Assembly: GCA_021639365.1 (NCBI GenBank)
Contig: JAJXHK010000025.1
Coordinates: 1-31,157 of the forward strand
DNA from: Collinsella aerofaciens
Lineage (GTDB): Bacteria > Actinomycetota > Coriobacteriia > Coriobacteriales > Coriobacteriaceae
Length of the DNA stretch: 31,157 nt
Reading direction: 5' to 3'
Part shown: positions 6,906 through 13,895 of the stretch, one piece after another
How the letters are laid out: every line of letters starts with the position of its first letter
Numbering within the stretch: position 1 is the stretch's first letter
The notes under the pieces: model-generated
Told to the model about the DNA's origin: nothing
Seen by the model: only the letters and a program-made list of their open reading frames with translations
The model's database searches: none
Position numbers and translations under genes: made by a program

Positions 6906-7875
6906 GAGCCTCCCCTCCCTTGCAGAAAAACGGAATGATCAGATCGTCAAAATCCTGAATCTCCTCGTGGCCAAAGCCTTCAAAGAACTCATGACGCTTT
7001 TCACAGGTCAGGTTGTTATAGACCGCAAACTGCGTCGCTGGCGGACAGACGGTATCGGCTGTGCCGGTGCCAAACAGCACGGGGCATTTGACCATAGGGG
7101 CAAAGTTCTTGGAATCGAAGTACGCAAGCTTGGCATAGGCTTCGTCGATACGAGTCGAGTCCTCGTCAAACCAGCGAGACCAATAGCGCAGGCCCTCGTA
7201 GGCAATGTCGTCGGCATCCAAATCCCAGACCAGGCGGAAATCCGACAGGAAGGGATAGAGGATGGCGGCGCGATTGATAAGCTCGCTGTTAAGTGCACAG
7301 GTCGCAATGCCCAAACCGCCGCCCTGCGACGCGCCGTTCACAAACACACGGGCAAGATTGATGCCCTCGAGCTCGCGAACGATGCGACACAGGATGCGAA
7401 TATCTTGGTGCAAGCGGACATAGTAGAGGTTGGCCGGGTCGCCGTCGATACCGGCGACGATATGGCCCGCGACCGTTGTGCCCTCAAATCCACCAATGTC
7501 CTCGGAGGGACCTCCTTGACCGGGGCAGTCGAGGGCGATGAGTGCCATGCCCATGCCCGCAAACGACGCCTGCTCAAACCAGCTGCGGCTTGCACCCGGA
7601 TATCCATGGAACTGAAGTACCAATGGCACGGGCTCGTCCGAGACGGGTTTAAGGTACTTGGCATGCAGGCGAGCGCCACACATGCCGGTATACCAGAGGT
7701 CGAAAAGCTGGCAGGTCACGGCATCTGTGACCGATGCCGTCTCGATCGCATAGTCAAGCCCGACCGCGTCGGCCTCGGCCATGCGGTCCTTCCAAAAGAG
7801 ATCGAAATCTGATGGACGGGGCATGGCGCCTCGATATTCACCAAATTGATGTTGTAGCTCCTGAGCACTTGACAT
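6898..7875 (-). CDS. CE7-family (acetyl-xylan-esterase-like) deacetylase, possible sialate O-acetylesterase
   Basis: 325 aa. CE7 enzymes are cytosolic hexameric alpha/beta-hydrolases that remove acetyl groups from sugars and cephalosporin C. Seen here: LQFHGYPG, DCPGQGG (the RGQ-type motif with Pro-Gly-Gln), nucleophile Ser183 in GASQGGG, Asp274 in ADTVCPP and His303 in GFGHEE. In this operon the likely substrate is O-acetylated sialic acid, whose acetyl groups block the lyase; this is inference. I chose ATG 7875; a TTG at 7890 directly abuts its possible ribosome-binding site and is less likely. It lies after the transporter ATPase, separated by a 10-bp hairpin, and overlaps the next, degenerate paralogue by eight bases. 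Confidence 0.87.
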   Translation of the reverse strand: MSSAQELQHQFGEYRGAMPRPSDFDLFWKDRMAEADAVGLDYAIETASVTDAVTCQLFDLWYTGMCGARLHAKYLKPVSDEPVPLVLQFHGYPGASRSWFEQASFAGMGMALIALDCPGQGGPSEDIGGFEGTTVAGHIVAGIDGDPANLYYVRLHQDIRILCRIVRELEGINLARVFVNGASQGGGLGIATCALNSELINRAAILYPFLSDFRLVWDLDADDIAYEGLRYWSRWFDEDSTRIDEAYAKLAYFDSKNFAPMVKCPVLFGTGTADTVCPPATQFAVYNNLTCEKRHEFFEGFGHEEIQDFDDLIIPFFCKGGEAHV

Positions 7876-7911
7876 GGCTCGTGAACCCAACCTTTCGAAA
7901 TCGCAACGGAG

Positions 7912-7939
7912 GTGCGCCCGGCAAGGGAACCGGGCGCAC
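7912..7939 (-). repeat. 10-bp intercistronic hairpin between ATPase and esterase genes
   Basis: Perfect GC-rich arms at 7912-7921 and 7930-7939 around an 8-base loop. No U-run follows on the minus strand. It separates the transport part of the operon from the enzyme part and may set their relative expression. Confidence 0.6.
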
Positions 7940-7955
7940 GGGAGGGAAAGCGAGG

Positions 7956-8783
7956 CTACTCGCCGAGCTTGGGATGCAGCAGCGACGGCGCAGCGCCGAG
8001 CAGCATCTTGGTGTAGGGGTCCTGGGGGTGCTGGAAGACCTGCTTGGCCTCGCCCTGCTCGACGATCTTGCCGCCATTCATAACGATGATGTCGTCAGAG
8101 ATATAGCGGACCGTCTGGATGTCATGGCTGATGAACACCATGGCCAGGCCGAGCTCCTTCTTAAGGTCGGTCAGCAGGTTCAGAATCTGCGCGCGGACCG
8201 AAACGTCCAGAGCCGAGGTGGGCTCGTCGGCGATGATGGCATCGGGGTTCAGCGACAGGGCACGGGCAATTGCGACGCGCTGGCGCTGGCCGCCCGAAAG
8301 CTGGCCGGGAAGAACCTCGGCGGCGGAGCTGGGCAGACCGGTGAGCTCCAAGAGCTCCTTGACGCGCTTCTCCTGCTCGGCCTCGGTACCCAGGTTGTGG
8401 ACGCGCATGGGGTCGAGCAGTTGCTCGCGAACGACCATGCGGGGGTTGAGTGCCGTGGCCGGGTTCTGGAACACGACCGAGATGACGCGACCCATGTGGC
8501 GACGGTCCTCGGCGGTACGTTTGGTAACGTCCTTGCCCTTAAAGTAGACCTTGCCGCTCGTGGGGGCCTGCAGGCCGCACATGACGTTGGCGGTAGTGGA
8601 CTTACCGCAACCGGACTCGCCGACGATGCCGATCGTCTGACCGGGCATGAGCTTAATCGTTACACCCTGGACGGCGTGAACCAGGTTGGGGTGCAGAATC
8701 GAGCCGGTACGGGTCCTAAAGGTGACGTGGACGTCATCAAGGAAGATGATCGGCTCGACGCCGTTGACTGCGGTCTCGCTCAT
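7956..8783 (-). CDS. ABC transporter ATP-binding protein, peptide/nickel family (SatD/DppF-like)
   Basis: 275 aa. One of two ATPase domains energising the importer encoded here. Walker A GESGCGKS is at 55-62, Q-loop Gln106, signature LSGGQ at 162-166, Walker B aspartate and glutamate at 186-187 (IIADEPTSALD) and switch His220 (ISHD). The DppF-like character shows in FQNPATALNPR. The ATG at 8783 follows the stop of the fusion gene with no bases between, so translation is coupled. Family-5 transporters move peptides, nickel or sugars; the nan genes alongside point to sialic acid, like the SatABCD system of Haemophilus ducreyi and the Sia transporter of corynebacteria (from memory). Confidence 0.9.
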   Translation of the reverse strand: MSETAVNGVEPIIFLDDVHVTFRTRTGSILHPNLVHAVQGVTIKLMPGQTIGIVGESGCGKSTTANVMCGLQAPTSGKVYFKGKDVTKRTAEDRRHMGRVISVVFQNPATALNPRMVVREQLLDPMRVHNLGTEAEQEKRVKELLELTGLPSSAAEVLPGQLSGGQRQRVAIARALSLNPDAIIADEPTSALDVSVRAQILNLLTDLKKELGLAMVFISHDIQTVRYISDDIIVMNGGKIVEQGEAKQVFQHPQDPYTKMLLGAAPSLLHPKLGE

Positions 8784-10799
8784 CTACATCACCTCCGCGT
8801 GAGGGGTCAAACCATTTGCCTTGAGCACCTCGTCGGGGAGCTCGGAATAGAAGTGCTCGGTGCCGGGCACGCGCTTGAAGACCGGACGGGTGTCCAGGCC
8901 AATACGCGGATGGCTCGAGCGGGGCGCGAAGCGATCGCCCTTGGGGAAATCGCGCGGGCTCGGAACGGCACCGGGCACCTGGTGCAGGCGGCCCGAACCG
9001 CTCTCGATGGACAGAACGGAACCCAGAAGACCGCGGGTGTACTCGTGAATCGGGTTCGTGAGCAGCTCCTTGGTGGGCGCCTGCTCGATAACCTGACCGG
9101 CATACATAACCGTGATGTTATGGGCGACCTCGGCGACCAGCGCCAGGTCATGCGAGACGAAGATCATGGCAAAGCCGAGCTTGGCCTGAAGGTCGTTGAG
9201 CAGCTTGATGACCTGCTTCTGGACGGTAACGTCCAGAGCGGTCGTGGGCTCGTCGCAGATGACCAGCTTGGGGTCGCGGGTAAGGGCCATAGCAATCAGA
9301 ACACGCTGACGCTGGCCACCGGAAAGCTCATGCGGGTAGCTCTCGAGCGTACGCTTGGGGTCGAGGCCCACGAGCTCCAAGAGTTCCTCGGCGCTGCGGG
9401 TGCCGCCGCGCTTGGTGAGCTGCTTCATCTGGGCAGAGATGAGCATGGAGGGGTTAAGCGAGGACAGGGCGTCCTGATAGACCATAGCGATATCGGTACC
9501 GCGCAGGCCGAACCACTCCTTCTTGCTCATCTTGAGCAGGTCGCGGCCCTCCCAGAGGACCTCGCCGGAAAGGTGCTCGTCATCGTCGGTCAGGCCCATG
9601 ATGGCCAGCGTGGTGATGGACTTACCGCAACCGGACTCGCCCACCAGGCCCATGGTCTGACCAGGACGGACGTCAAAGTTGACGTGGTCGACGACGTTGA
9701 TGTCACCGTGGTGCTCAAACTGGATGCAGAAATCGCGGACCGAAAGGATCGGTTCGACAGACTCGTCAGGCACATGGCGATCGTCACGCTTGAGCTCGAC
9801 ATCGCGCAGGGCGCCAAGGCGAGCGGAGAGGGACTGGGCCTGCTCCTTGTAGGCGCGAACGGGGTCGGAGACCAGCAGGTCGGCCTCGCGGCGCTTGGAG
9901 GAATCGGTCGGATCCAGGGCGGCGGAGGGAGCAGCGGCCATGGCGTCGGTAATGCCCTCGGAGAGGATGTTGAGCGCCAGGCAGGTGATCATGATGGCCA
10001 GGCCCGGGAACAACGCCTGCCACCAACGACCGGCGAGCACGCCGCCGCGGGCGTCGGCGAGGATGTTGCCCCAGGTAGCGGTGGGCTCCTGGATACCAGC
10101 GCCGATGAAGGTCAGCGAGGCCTCGAAGATGATGGCGTCGGCGACCAGGGTAACGGTGAAGACCATGATCGGGGCGATGCAGTTACGCAGAACATGCTTG
10201 ATCAAAATCCACGGAGCCTTGGCGCCGGAAACGATGACCGCGCGGACATAGTCCTCTCCGTACTCGGACACGATGTTGGCGCGCACGATACGGGCAATCT
10301 GCGGAGTGTACATAAAGCCGATGGCGAAGATGATCGACGGCACGGAGTTGCCCAGGATGGAGACGAAGACGGCCGCGAGGGCGATGCCCGGGATAGACAT
10401 GATGATGTCCAGGATGCGCATGATCGTCTCGGAAACGGCCTTGCGCGAAACCGCCGCAAGGGCGCCCACGACCGAGCCGCAGACCAGAGCCATGGCAGTG
10501 GCGCCAAAGCCGATAATCAGCGAGTAACGACCACCGTAGAGCATGCGCGACAGAATGTCGCGACCCTTATCGTCGGTACCGAAGATAAATCCGTTGCCGG
10601 GAGCCTGGCGAGCCGTAAAGATCTCGACCGGGCTATAGGGGGCAAGAAGGGGTGCCAGAATCGCAGTCAGGGCGACCAGCACCAACACGACGGCGGCAAT
10701 CTTAGAAGACAGCGTCATCTTCTTCCAGCCACCGAGCTTGAGCCCCTTGGAGGCAGCCTTCTCAAGCTGCTCGGTTTGCTTTTCTCGAATCTTTACCAT
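8784..10799 (-). CDS. Fused ABC permease and ATPase, peptide/nickel family (SatC-like)
   Basis: 671 aa, about twice a single subunit. Residues 1-285 are a DppC-type permease: a first membrane helix at about 33-55, FGTDDKGRDILSRMLYGGR, several further helices, and the EAA coupling loop around SGAKAPWILIKHVLRN (191-206). A linker rich in charged residues (about 290-345) leads to an ATPase: Walker A GESGCGKS 387-394, Gln442, LSGGQRQR 492-499, Walker B Asp516-Glu517 and His550. The C-terminal tail resembles the oligopeptide-ATPase extension, but the FAPR motif lacks its usual cysteines. No frame interruption is seen at the junction, so the fusion looks genuine. I recall the same fused arrangement for SatC. 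The gene starts three bases after the permease stop. Confidence 0.92.
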   Translation of the reverse strand: MVKIREKQTEQLEKAASKGLKLGGWKKMTLSSKIAAVVLVLVALTAILAPLLAPYSPVEIFTARQAPGNGFIFGTDDKGRDILSRMLYGGRYSLIIGFGATAMALVCGSVVGALAAVSRKAVSETIMRILDIIMSIPGIALAAVFVSILGNSVPSIIFAIGFMYTPQIARIVRANIVSEYGEDYVRAVIVSGAKAPWILIKHVLRNCIAPIMVFTVTLVADAIIFEASLTFIGAGIQEPTATWGNILADARGGVLAGRWWQALFPGLAIMITCLALNILSEGITDAMAAAPSAALDPTDSSKRREADLLVSDPVRAYKEQAQSLSARLGALRDVELKRDDRHVPDESVEPILSVRDFCIQFEHHGDINVVDHVNFDVRPGQTMGLVGESGCGKSITTLAIMGLTDDDEHLSGEVLWEGRDLLKMSKKEWFGLRGTDIAMVYQDALSSLNPSMLISAQMKQLTKRGGTRSAEELLELVGLDPKRTLESYPHELSGGQRQRVLIAMALTRDPKLVICDEPTTALDVTVQKQVIKLLNDLQAKLGFAMIFVSHDLALVAEVAHNITVMYAGQVIEQAPTKELLTNPIHEYTRGLLGSVLSIESGSGRLHQVPGAVPSPRDFPKGDRFAPRSSHPRIGLDTRPVFKRVPGTEHFYSELPDEVLKANGLTPHAEVM

Positions 10800-10802
10800 A
10801 AT

Positions 10803-11759
10803 CTACACCGTCCTGATGCGCGGGTTGATGAGCAGGTAGAGCATGTCAACCACGATGTTGATGATGATGAAGGCAAGAGCAACGACGATGACGACGCCCT
10901 GAACCAGGTTCGCCTCGTTGCCCTGAACGCCCTGCAGGATCGCGGTGCCCATGCCGGGGAGGTTGAAGATAACCTCGATGACGACGGCGCCGCCCATGAG
11001 GTAACCGATCTTAAGACCGAGGGTGGTGACCGGGGTGATCAGCGCATTGCGAAGTACGTTGATGCCGACGACGACCTTCTCGGGAACGCCGGCGCCGCGA
11101 GCCATACGGACATAGTCCTTGTCGAGCTCCTCGACCATGGCCGTACGCACGATACGAGTCATCTGACCTGTCAGCGGGAAGGCAAGAGCAATGGCGGGCA
11201 TGATCATACGTCCCAGATAGCCAGCCGGGTTGGTGGTGAAGTGAGGCAGAGCACCGGACGCCGGAAGCACCTTAAGGTAGGAAGAGAACAGCAGAATCAA
11301 CAGAACGGCAAGCCAGAACGACGGGGTTGCCAAGCCGGCGATGGAGAAGACGCGGATCACTTGGTCCGGCCATTTATCGCGATACAGTGCCGCGATGACG
11401 CCGAGTAAAAACGAAACGACCGCACCAATGGCAAGACCGATGAAGGTCAACTGCATCGTGACGGGCAGGGCCGTGGAGATGCGCTTGGCAACGGAGTTGC
11501 GAGCAGCACCATAGGTGCCCATGTCGCCATGGATCAAATCGCCCATGTAGCGCACGTAGCGCACGGGCCAGGGGTCGTCCAGACCATACTTCTCATGGTA
11601 CTCGGCAACCGCCTCGGGCGAGGCACCGTCACCCAACGCCGTGTAGGCGGGGTCGGTCTTGGAGAACGACATAAGGAAGAACACCAGGACGGTGACGCCC
11701 AATGCCATGATCGGCAGCGCCACAAGACGCCTTCCAATCAAACGTAGCAAGTTGTTCAC
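10803..11759 (-). CDS. ABC transporter permease, peptide/nickel family (SatB/DppB-like)
   Basis: 318 aa from GTG 11759, preferred because AAAGGGGAG ends five bases upstream; an in-frame upstream start would place this site inside the gene. The protein opens with RLIGRRLVALPIMALGVTVLVFFLMS, the classic DppB first helix, followed by an extracytoplasmic loop containing YGLDDPWPVRY. The coupling loop is MARGAGVPEKVVVGINVLRNA, and GAVVIEVIFNLPGMG is the conserved block before the last helix; six membrane segments are expected. It pairs with the fused permease to make the channel. It follows the binding-protein gene after a 157-base gap full of stem-loops. Confidence 0.92.
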   Translation of the reverse strand: MNNLLRLIGRRLVALPIMALGVTVLVFFLMSFSKTDPAYTALGDGASPEAVAEYHEKYGLDDPWPVRYVRYMGDLIHGDMGTYGAARNSVAKRISTALPVTMQLTFIGLAIGAVVSFLLGVIAALYRDKWPDQVIRVFSIAGLATPSFWLAVLLILLFSSYLKVLPASGALPHFTTNPAGYLGRMIMPAIALAFPLTGQMTRIVRTAMVEELDKDYVRMARGAGVPEKVVVGINVLRNALITPVTTLGLKIGYLMGGAVVIEVIFNLPGMGTAILQGVQGNEANLVQGVVIVVALAFIIINIVVDMLYLLINPRIRTV

Positions 11760-11799
11760 GTTCTCTCCCCTTTCTTTTGTCGGTAGGACCAACTGGTAT

Positions 11800-11917
11800 A
11801 TGAGTACGAATACTCATTACAAGACCCGAGCGACATCGTTGCCGCCCGGGTCTTTGTTTCAACTATGAGGATACGGTCCCAACGACCGACATCCTGCATA
11901 CAGACTCAAGCGAGTCT
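11800..11917 (-). repeat. Run of four stem-loops between binding-protein and permease genes
   Basis: Four separate inverted repeats follow one another. (a) 11902-11917 has 6-bp arms with a 4-base loop and touches the binding-protein stop codon. (b) 11869-11894 has GGAT/ATCC and CGGTC/GACCG arms. (c) 11821-11854 has 8 pairs, one mismatch, 3 pairs and two more inside. (d) 11800-11817 has perfect 7-bp arms closed by a TTCG loop on the minus strand. No long U-run follows any of them. Such structures after a binding-protein gene usually protect the upstream mRNA and raise its level over the permease genes. Confidence 0.65.
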
Positions 11918-13530
11918 TACGCCTTGACGGTCGCAACGCCCCTGAAGGACATGCTCGTCGTGCCGATGCCCTTGAAGCCATCGAGGGCCTCACCGTTGGG
12001 CGCAGTGGACGGATCGTCCCAGGAAGCGGAGACGGTCTTGACGTGGACAACGGGGTACAGAACGGCGTTGTCGGCAATGATGTCGAAGCACTCGTTCCAC
12101 TTCTTCTGCTGCTCGTCGCCCTCGGCGGCAAGAGCCTCGTCCATGAGACTGTGGAGCTTCTGCCACTCAGCGGACTCCTTCCACGGGCAACGGGTCTGCA
12201 TCCAGACGTTGTCGCCGTACCACCAGTTGAGCAGCAGATCGGGGTCGGCGCCGAAGCAGGAAGGATCGCCAGGGGCAAGGAGGATATCGTAGGCCTCGCC
12301 GCCGTCGATGGCAGCGTAGGTGGCCGGCGAGGTATCGGTCTGGATGGTCACATCGAAGCCGAGAGCGTCGAGGTCGTTCTTGACCTGGGCGGCCATGCCC
12401 TTAATCTGCTCGTTGTCGGTGGTGCGCAGGGTGATGGCACCCGGGGTGATGCCAGACTCCTCGATGAGCTTCTTAGCCTTCTTGGCGTCGGTCTTGTACA
12501 CCGTGGAAGCCTCATGATAGTTGGTGAAGCTCTTGGGCAGGTAGCAGCTGGCAGCGGTGGCAAGGCCGGCGAAGGTGTTGCTGACCATCTTCTCGGTGTC
12601 GAGCGCATACATGACAGCCTGACGGACCTTGACGTTGTTCCAAGGCTCCTTGGCGACGTTGAACATGATGAAGCGGGTGCCGAAACCCTGAACGTTATCG
12701 ATCTTGCAGCCGGCGCTCTCGAGCTGGTCGACGGCATCAGCGGTAACGAGCTCCATAACGAGCGTGGAGCCCTCCTGCTGAGCGGTAACGCGAGCGGTGG
12801 GGTCGGTCAGGATGCTGTACTGGATCTTCTTATCCTCGGCGGCATACTCACCGTTGTACTCGGGGTTGGGAACCAGGGTGATCTCGGTATCGGAGATAGA
12901 GTCGTACATCCAGGGGCCGGAGCCGATCGGCTGCTTGGCGCGATCCTCCTCGGTCTGGGTGGCCGGGGTAACGCGGACGATGGCCAGACGATCCTTGAGC
13001 AGGGAGAAGTTGGGGACCTTGGTCTTGACCGTCACGGTGCTGGCGTCCTTGGCCTCGATGGACTCGAAGGGCTGGAAGAACGGAGCATAGGTAGCGGAAG
13101 CGGCGCAAGCGGTGTAGGAGGCAACGACATCGTCAGCGGTGACCTCGGTGCCATCGGAGAACTTGGCGCCCTTGCGGATGGTGACCTCGAAAGTGGTGTC
13201 GTCCACAGACTTGGGATCGTCGGTGGCGAGCTCGTTGAAGGTGCTGTAGTCGTGGTAATCGATGCCGTAGAGGCCCTCGACGACGTGCCAGTTAGCACCC
13301 AGGCCCACAGCGGAGCCGGTGCTGGCGGGATCGAAGCTGGACGGAGCGTAAGCGGAACCAGCGGTGATTACGCCGCCGCCACGGTTGGCGGAATCGGTGG
13401 AACCGGAAGCGGAACCCTCGTCGCTGGAGCTGCCACCGCAGCCGGTGAGACCAAGCCCTGCGACAGCAGCGACGCTGCCGGTGAGGCCGAGGAACGAACG
13501 CCTGGACATACCCTTGTTGATGATGGCCAT
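11917..13530 (-). CDS. Family-5 extracellular solute-binding lipoprotein, probable sialic-acid receptor (SatA-like)
   Basis: 537 aa from ATG 13530, which has AGGAG five bases upstream. The signal peptide holds a twin-arginine motif SRRSFLGL (Arg10-Arg11), a short hydrophobic stretch and a lipobox LTGC with Cys31, so it is a predicted Tat-exported lipoprotein anchored on the outer face. A Ser/Gly-rich linker follows. The mature part matches peptide/nickel-type binding proteins: FDPASTGSAVG, KFSDGTEVTADDVVAS, and near residue 310 VRQAVMYALDTEKMV. It should capture the substrate and deliver it to the permeases. Substrate is inferred from the neighbouring nan genes; the family itself also includes peptide receptors. 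It is the first gene of the operon and is set apart by strong hairpins, fitting a need for excess receptor. Confidence 0.9.
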   Translation of the reverse strand: MAIINKGMSRRSFLGLTGSVAAVAGLGLTGCGGSSSDEGSASGSTDSANRGGGVITAGSAYAPSSFDPASTGSAVGLGANWHVVEGLYGIDYHDYSTFNELATDDPKSVDDTTFEVTIRKGAKFSDGTEVTADDVVASYTACAASATYAPFFQPFESIEAKDASTVTVKTKVPNFSLLKDRLAIVRVTPATQTEEDRAKQPIGSGPWMYDSISDTEITLVPNPEYNGEYAAEDKKIQYSILTDPTARVTAQQEGSTLVMELVTADAVDQLESAGCKIDNVQGFGTRFIMFNVAKEPWNNVKVRQAVMYALDTEKMVSNTFAGLATAASCYLPKSFTNYHEASTVYKTDAKKAKKLIEESGITPGAITLRTTDNEQIKGMAAQVKNDLDALGFDVTIQTDTSPATYAAIDGGEAYDILLAPGDPSCFGADPDLLLNWWYGDNVWMQTRCPWKESAEWQKLHSLMDEALAAEGDEQQKKWNECFDIIADNAVLYPVVHVKTVSASWDDPSTAPNGEALDGFKGIGTTSMSFRGVATVKA

Positions 13531-13666
13531 GTCTTCTCCTATCAATAGAGAATCTTACCCGGGAGCACCTAGACGTGCCCCCGCGCAACTTGCGGACGAT
13601 ATATACCTTACCTACCGACGAGCCCAACTGAGGTGCCGCGCTCGGCGACCGATACATACATACGCT

Positions 13667-13689
13667 TGAACGGTATTTACTACCGTTCA
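13667..13689. promoter_or_regulatory. Candidate repressor operator of the sialic-acid operon
   Basis: TGAACGGTA and TACCGTTCA form perfect 9-bp arms around a 5-base spacer. It overlaps the proposed -10 box, as expected for a repressor site. The motif is unlike the direct-repeat site I know for E. coli NanR; the binding protein is not in this window. Confidence 0.5.
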
Positions 13690-13705
13690 CCGAATTCATT
13701 GACAA
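13677..13705 (-). promoter_or_regulatory. Candidate operon promoter
   Basis: TTGTCA (13700-13705, five of six) is spaced 17 bases from TAGTAA (13677-13682, three of six). The -10 match is poor. An alternative extended -10, TGCTATTCT, lies about 85 bases upstream in the 13754-13776 repeat. Confidence 0.3.
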
Positions 13706-13843
13706 ACGATTCGCCAGACAGTATGTATCGACGAGGTGAGATATCAGTCTTCGTCAACCCGCAGAATAGCAGGGTTGTTCACCATGGCTAGTCAAACGTT
13801 TTAGCGTTAATAAAACCCGAAATCGGCTGGTAATCGCCGTGAA

Positions 13844-13874
13844 ATACATGATTGAAAATCACGCAATCATGTAT
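13844..13874 (-). terminator. Hairpin downstream of uvrC, possible terminator
   Basis: Perfect 11-bp AT-rich arms at 13844-13854 and 13864-13874 with a 9-base loop, 22 bases after the uvrC stop. Only a short TTC follows on the minus strand, so termination is uncertain; it could instead be a binding site for the downstream operon. Confidence 0.4.
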
Positions 13875-13895
13875 ATCAGTTGTTTAGAGGCGTGT

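Larger units (their letters stand above)
13650..13730. repeat. Outer inverted repeat enclosing the operator
   Basis: Ten-base arms CGATACATAC (13650-13659) and GTATGTATCG (13721-13730) are exact reverse complements, 61 bases apart, and enclose the 9-bp-arm repeat at 13667-13689. The arrangement could be two half-sites for looping or a second regulator. Confidence 0.45.
13531..13895 (-). promoter_or_regulatory. 365-base control region upstream of the sialic-acid operon
   Basis: Non-coding stretch between the uvrC stop and the binding-protein start. From the uvrC side it holds an AT-rich hairpin (13844-13874), a LacI-like motif TAAAACGTTT (13792-13801), a 6-bp inverted repeat (13754-13776) containing an extended -10-like TGCTATTCT, and a nested pair of inverted repeats (13650-13730). 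I see no small gene in it. Confidence 0.7.

Noticed and set aside
7734..11408. A 1224-codon open frame on the plus strand opposite the transporter genes
   Set aside because: Its protein is low-complexity (Asp, Gly, Leu, His rich) with no domain. The opposite strand encodes well-conserved ABC transporter proteins. It is a by-product of GC-rich codon use.
12043..13548. 501-codon open frame opposite the solute-binding-protein gene
   Set aside because: Gly/Val/Asp-rich translation without motifs, lying entirely over a recognised gene.
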